A DNA stretch of 64,000 nt from Perilla frutescens (taxonomy: Eukaryota; Streptophyta; Magnoliopsida; Lamiales; Lamiaceae): the NCBI GenBank assembly GCA_026008535.1, contig BRKX01000001.1:73110317-73174316 (forward strand), read 5' to 3'. The translations under genes were made by a program, and so were the position numbers. Positions within the stretch are counted from its first letter, which is position 1. Each line of letters begins with the position of its first letter. Positions 59,146-64,000 of the stretch are shown here, piece by piece. Under the pieces are notes generated by a model. That model saw only the letters and a list, made by a program, of their open reading frames with translations. It did no database searches and was not told where the DNA came from.

Positions 59146-60870
59146 ATTCGCGACGAGAAGTAAGCATGTAGTCTGTGTTTTACGTGCGTTTTTGTGATGA
59201 GATTTTGAGTTCATTATATCCAACTATGATATGAAATAGGTAATGGTATTGGGAGTTCATTACACTAGTTTTTCTACTGATATTTTGCACTTGAAGAGCA
59301 GTAGCAAAAAAATAGTTGATCCATTTATGATATGCTTAAGCAATCTCTACATTCTGTTATTACTGCTGTTTTTTTGGCTGCAATACTTCCTTTTATTTTA
59401 TTTTAGTTGGGAAAGAGGAGAGCGGTGGTCTCGAAGCCGAGACGGCTACTTTTTCCACATCCTGAAGTAGAATAGTAGTATATTGTGCTCGTTTTATGAA
59501 TTTTGATTCCTAAAATTCAGAAAATTTACATATTTTCTAATCAAAATATAAATTCTAAGTTCTCGATTTTTTTACCTGTACGAAATCTTGATAAAATGCC
59601 TCGGACTTCAATTTTTATTTTTTTATTTTTTCACGAGAACAATATTTTTTTCTTCTTTTTTTTTTAGAAAAGGGTATATATGTGATTTGTGTTGCTTGTT
59701 GAATTTGATGATATGATTTGAATTTTGACCACATTAATACTAAATTTATTGTAATTTTTTTTGGATGAAATAAATTAATTCAATGACGATACCTGATGCT
59801 TTAATCTTAAGTTGCTTTTATCCAAATAATCGAGCTCAATAAATCCACAAATTAGAATTTAGATCTTGCAAGTCTTCCAGTCGGTAAATTCTGTAAGAGA
59901 CGATCAATGAAATTTATAACAATTTATCGTGAAGTGAATGTTTAATGAATATTATTTTATCCATAAAATTAGGATTTTAATTTCATGATTCTTTAAAGAA
60001 TTAGGTGTTAATTGCATTTTAGATTGCAAATTTTTTTTGAATTGTACATAGAACTTTCAAATATTCAGAATTTATTTATGGGCAAAATTTCGGCGACCCA
60101 ACACTTTGTCGAGCCCTGAACAATATTTTTCTGATCATGTGATCACCATAATTGAAAATTTGAATTGCAAAAAAATTGAAAATCTAACGTCAACGTAATT
60201 TATAGAAAAAATGATCTCGTCAGAAAAAAAAAAAAAAAAAAAGCTCATTTCCCTCGTGCAGAGAAGTGAGAACAGGGGATGTGCAAGTGTGCAACTAAGT
60301 TTTTTTTTTTTCCCTCAAAATTAAATCCATTAAAATGCTGCTGTATACTTCATGATATTCTTGAGAAAATTCACCAAATGATACACTTCATGGGAATCAA
60401 GTAATGCTGCTACGAATTATGAAAATAAAATGCATTTACTTGACTAAAAAAATATTAATGCTACATTTTAACGAGACTAATAATCTCTCTCAACTAAAAC
60501 TTCATATTTTATCAAGAACCATTTTCTTCAAAACAAAAATGGAATAATACATTGCAGAGACAAGCAACCTTTGCTGATGAGCAGTTCGACAGACGTTAAA
60601 AAGCGCGAGTCGACGAGGAAGAAAACAAGAACACTGGAAGCAATTTATTGAGACTCATATTTGACAATGAACATGCTACTCTTTCCCTTGCAGCTAATTT
60701 ACATGCAAGTAACTAATCATAGTATATAGACTAGTATATACACAGGCATATTATAGCAGCATATCACCCTTCTACAGAGAGTCACCGGCATTTTCTGTAC
60801 ACAACTAAGGTAAAAAGGAATATGAAGAAGCATTACTTACAGTGCCACATTACTATACCTGTTGAGGTGT
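59146..60870. other. Convergent intergenic region
   Basis: 3' flanks of the cpRNP gene (left) and PIMT gene (right). AT-rich; poly-A at 60222-60241. No gene seen. Confidence 0.5.
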
Positions 60871-63187
60871 TTAGTAACCCCGGATCTGAGCTTCTCGGCT
60901 TGTAAGTGGAACGTAACGTACTGAAGTCTCACTTCGGACACTTAGACTGCCGTCTGCGTTCTTGTCCACGACTTGCAGGTCCTGATAGATATTGCCCACT
61001 GGGATCACCAATCTTCCACCCGGCTTCAGTTGTTCGATAAGTGCTGGAGGGATTTCTGCTGCAGCTGCTCCGACGTGAATAGCATCATAAGGTGCAAACT
61101 GTGGCCAGCCCAGCCTGCCATCTGTTATCACGTAATTACACAAGTGATCAATGCAGGCGGTATGATATAGTTTCTGCTCCCGAACAACTTCAAAAAGCCA
61201 ACATCAACCATGTATTCCTAATGAAGCAGTAACGAACACAGAACTACGAAAGAGGAAGAGGAACAAGCAAAAATCCAAGACACACCAGCAGCGTGAATTG
61301 AGAGGGACCCTTCTTTAAGTAGGGGCGCTGCGGCACTCTTTTGGATACTTTTAATGGAAAATTCAACTAACTCAGGAATATGTTCCACTCCAACAGCACG
61401 TCCTTCTGCTCCAACCATAATGGCGAGGCAAGCAGTCAAATACCCAGTCCCTGCATGAAGGAACTATATGAGGACTCGACAACTCTAAAAATTCCTATAA
61501 TGGAAGCTGAAATTGCATTTCCTGGAAACAGAACAATATGAATAAAAAATTCCCATCAAAGAAACAAGCTCCTCACCAACATTTAATTTCTATAACTTAC
61601 AAAGTCGCCACTATTTAAACTAATAGATAGTACATGATCATGTAATTTATCTCACAAGACGTGTAATACAAGTTGATTAGTCAAGGGACCAAGATAACCT
61701 CAATTTTTTTATACAGAAAATCATCTGGGTAGCTATAATATACGAAACCTCATGACATTATATATATATTACCTGAACCAATATCCAATGCGCGCATGCC
61801 AGGCTTCAAATGGTTCTCCAACAACTCAAGGCACATTGCATGCATATGAGGAGCAGAAATAGTGGCATTGTGACCTATTGGCAAAGGACTATCAATATAC
61901 GGTGGTGCACTCGCTGGCACAAACAAAGCCCTATCAATTGTTTCCATGACTTCTGCTACTTTCTTTGATCTTATAACGCCAGAGCTCTGCAAACCATCCA
62001 CCATTTCATGGTTCTTATTGATACCACTTCCAGCCCAGAATCGCTGTTGGGAAACATAAAACAATACTGAGATAAGACTTAACACACAGATTTGTCTCAT
62101 GACCTGTCACAAAATGAACATACAAAAAAGGGGGCAGTATCAAATACATAAATCTTCTACTTTCGACAGTCTGTTTCTTCATAAGCATCTCAAAACCACT
62201 AGACTGCTAAGATTTTCACAGGCAAGAAAGAGGCAGAACAAGCCTCTCTACTCCTTACCCACACAAAGCACTTCAATCACTCTTAGAAACAAAAAAAGCT
62301 ACAGAAATCCATTTTACGTATTTTATGCATTTGTTTTAACTAAACCTTCCCAGATTCAGCTGATTATCTCATAAGCGGAGTACAATTAACTAGCAGCATG
62401 ATCTAAATCTATACAGAGCAAAGCACAAGTTCATAACGTCGAAAAAATCCCCATCCGCACCATCCATTATTCCTTATACGAGCTCGAAAAATAAATGAAA
62501 TATATGATCCCTACCATACTTGTTACTCTCTTCCACCACTTAAGCTTCTTCCAACAGCTAGAATGCCTAAGAAGTTTCATTCCTTAACTACTACACATGC
62601 ACCAATCTAAAGCTTACAAACAAAAAATTTAAAGTGCTTCACATTTTCTTTGCTCCAAATCAATCAAATCACAAACTTCTTCATCATATTCACATACCTC
62701 TAGCACATCGTCCACCACAAAACCTCAATACCTACACATTTTAGGTACCTAATTCAATAACTTCATGAATCACAACCGACATTCACAAATAAACCTACAG
62801 CTAATTCATAACTAAGCATGCCTATTTCTAACATAATTTCATGTAAAAACAGAATTCTCAAATTTCATTCAATAATAAGTACGATCGCCATAACCAAAAT
62901 CCTCTAGCCGCATCCCCTACAGTTTCGGCCAATCAGAATTAAGCACTCTCTTCAATTAATTAAAAAAAAAAACATACACACACCTCCATGCGGGAGAAGA
63001 GAGAGTTCCCCGTGAAGAGATGAGGGTTAGGAAAGCGGCAGCGGCGGTAGGAGAAGGCGGTGACGGCGGCGGCGGCCAGGTTCGGCCGACGGAGGCAGAG
63101 AGGAGCGAGGTGGAGATAGGATAAGTGTAGAGGCGCACGATAGCTGCAACGGCATGCGATAACTGAAAACGTGGAAATGGAATGCAT
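60871..63187 (-). CDS. Protein-L-isoaspartate O-methyltransferase, PIMT2-like
   Basis: Repairs isoaspartyl damage by methylating L-isoaspartate with S-adenosylmethionine. Minus-strand exons 63187-62984, 62043-61773, 61450-61286 and 61121-60871 join in frame to 296 residues. Features: N-terminal leader of about 66 residues, rich in Ser, Arg, Leu and Ala (plastid or mitochondrial type); RFWAGSG at the start of the conserved domain; SKKVAEVMETIDRALFVP; APHMHAMCLELL; the SAM motif ALDIGSGTGYLTACLA (about 153-168); VGVEHIPELVE; DGRLGWPQFAPYDAIHVGAA; LKPGGRLVIPVG. A second in-frame ATG (62987-62989) lies at the end of exon 1, right before RFW, so a shorter cytosolic form could start there, as with the two start sites known in the Arabidopsis PIMT2 gene. 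The start at 63187 is chosen as the one giving a leader without acidic residues. Confidence 0.93.
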
Positions 63188-63594
63188 ATTTAATAATATA
63201 TTTATCGAAATCGAAATTTCTCGCATTTTCTGTACCTCTGCTTCGTGTCCCTCTCTTGCAGCTTCTCCAATCTCCACCAGGCACCAACACACCCCTCAAA
63301 AAAGATATCGGGCTGGGCTTTTTGCAGCTTTTATGGGCCTACTTCCGGCCCAGACCATTTTTTTTTTCACAACGATCGATAGGATTAGATCCCTGCTATG
63401 AATCGTATGACATTTTCTATTGCAAAATTAGTTTTTTAAAAAAATATATTTTTTAAGACACTCTAGCCGCGAAAGAATGAATCCTAAATGAATATTTTAA
63501 ATTAAACTTAAATCATAAAAAATTGAAAAAAAAAAGATAAACTTTGGATAGAAAATGTTATACAGAATGACATAAGGGATCTCATGTGCACAAT
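63188..63594. other. Promoter region of PIMT and spacer
   Basis: Upstream of the minus-strand PIMT gene. 63465-63550 resembles one arm of the AT-rich foldback family (GAATGAATCCTAAATGAATA). No further gene seen. Confidence 0.4.
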
Positions 63595-63878
63595 TAGGGC
63601 TGGCAATTTGGGCCGAGCCCGATCCAACCCGAAAAATTGAGTGCCAATTTTTTTGAGGCCCAGCCCAGAATTAGTTCGGGCTAATTTGTTTAGGCCCTGG
63701 TCGGGCCGCAGCAGGCCTAGTGCATTTTCAGCATTTTGGTCCAAAAACCCGACCCGTTCGGGCCTTTCTCATTTTCGGGCCTATTTTTTCTAGCACGGTC
63801 CGGCCTGAAATTATTCTGGTCCTTTTTTTTGGCCTGACCCGGCCTGAAAAGCAGGCCGAGCTGAAATTACCGGCTCTA
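63595..63878. mobile_element. hAT MITE, 284 bp, perfect 8-bp target duplication
   Basis: Left end TAGGGCTGGCAATTTGGGCC, reverse-complemented right end TAGAGCCGGTAATTTCAGCT. The 8-bp flanks TGCACAAT (63587-63594) and TGCACAAT (63879-63886) are identical, indicating a recent insertion. The body is rich in CGGGCC/GGCCCG motifs and non-coding. Confidence 0.92.
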
Positions 63879-63886
63879 TGCACAAT

Positions 63887-64000
63887 GATAGGGGTCTAAA
63901 AGTTGAGGCTTGTTTGTTTTGGTGTTGTGGGTGCGTTTGGGAATTTTTTGAGTTGGGTAATTGCCATATTATTGTCCAACGCTTGAGCGTTTAATTTATT
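63887..64000. other. Spacer to the window end
   Basis: No recognisable feature. Confidence 0.4.

Noticed and set aside
1..64000. A specialised-metabolism gene cluster (two P450s, GLOX, IGPS, dirigents)
   Set aside because: The P450s belong to different subgroups, one is broken, GLOX and one dirigent are damaged, and IGPS is a primary-metabolism gene; without co-expression data the grouping looks accidental.

Overview
The window is nuclear DNA of a flowering plant. The genes have many short exons with GT-AG introns, two proteins carry apparent plastid or organelle transit peptides, and the spacers are very AT-rich and packed with plant transposon families (hAT, Mutator-like and Stowaway-like MITEs, SINEs, a CACTA end, a Helitron end). 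The mix of CYP71-clan P450s and dirigent genes fits a eudicot, perhaps an asterid (Lamiales), but the lineage is inferred only from family resemblance. There are no bacterial operons, rRNAs or intact tRNAs, and I saw no CRISPR array.

Layout. 1-2018: spacer with a Helitron-like 3' terminus and a foldback MITE. 2019-4490 (+): a three-exon CYP71-clan P450 with a one-base deletion in exon 1 and a Stowaway-like MITE in each intron. 4491-8023: MITE-rich spacer. 8024-9583 (-): an intact two-exon CYP71A-like P450, convergent with the first. 9584-15427: spacer with a SINE and foldback elements. 15428-16786 (+): a 5'-truncated glyoxal-oxidase-like (GLOX) gene lacking the region that carries the cofactor cysteine. 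19220-23516 (+): a complete ten-exon plastid indole-3-glycerol-phosphate synthase. 24630-25377: one end of a CACTA transposon. 25570-26028 (-): a single-exon dirigent gene without a signal peptide. 26210-27056: an unassigned terminal-inverted-repeat element holding hairpins whose relatives recur further right. 28768-33010 (-): a decayed dirigent gene, apparently split by a 3.7-kb hAT transposon with a ruined transposase. 33011-50700: about 18 kb with no clear full gene, holding two captured gene fragments (subtilase, PP2A methylesterase), large AT-rich repeats, nested MITEs and a local duplication, plus one possible small gene (37844-38014, -).

The right end is gene-dense: 51085-54578 (+) a GH36 raffinose-synthase/alkaline alpha-galactosidase-like gene with 14 coding exons and a 5'UTR intron; 56787-59145 (+) a chloroplast two-RRM ribonucleoprotein; 60871-63187 (-) a protein-L-isoaspartate O-methyltransferase with an organellar leader. 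The intact genes are unrelated in pathway: tryptophan/indole biosynthesis, raffinose-family sugar metabolism, plastid RNA processing, protein repair and oxidative specialised metabolism. I see no clear biosynthetic gene cluster.

The strongest unusual signals are a family of five hairpins of exactly 47 bp in several repeat copies, a series of MITEs whose target-site duplications can be read directly (8 bp for hAT, 9 bp for MULE), the hAT insertion into a dirigent gene, and the damaged P450 and GLOX genes.
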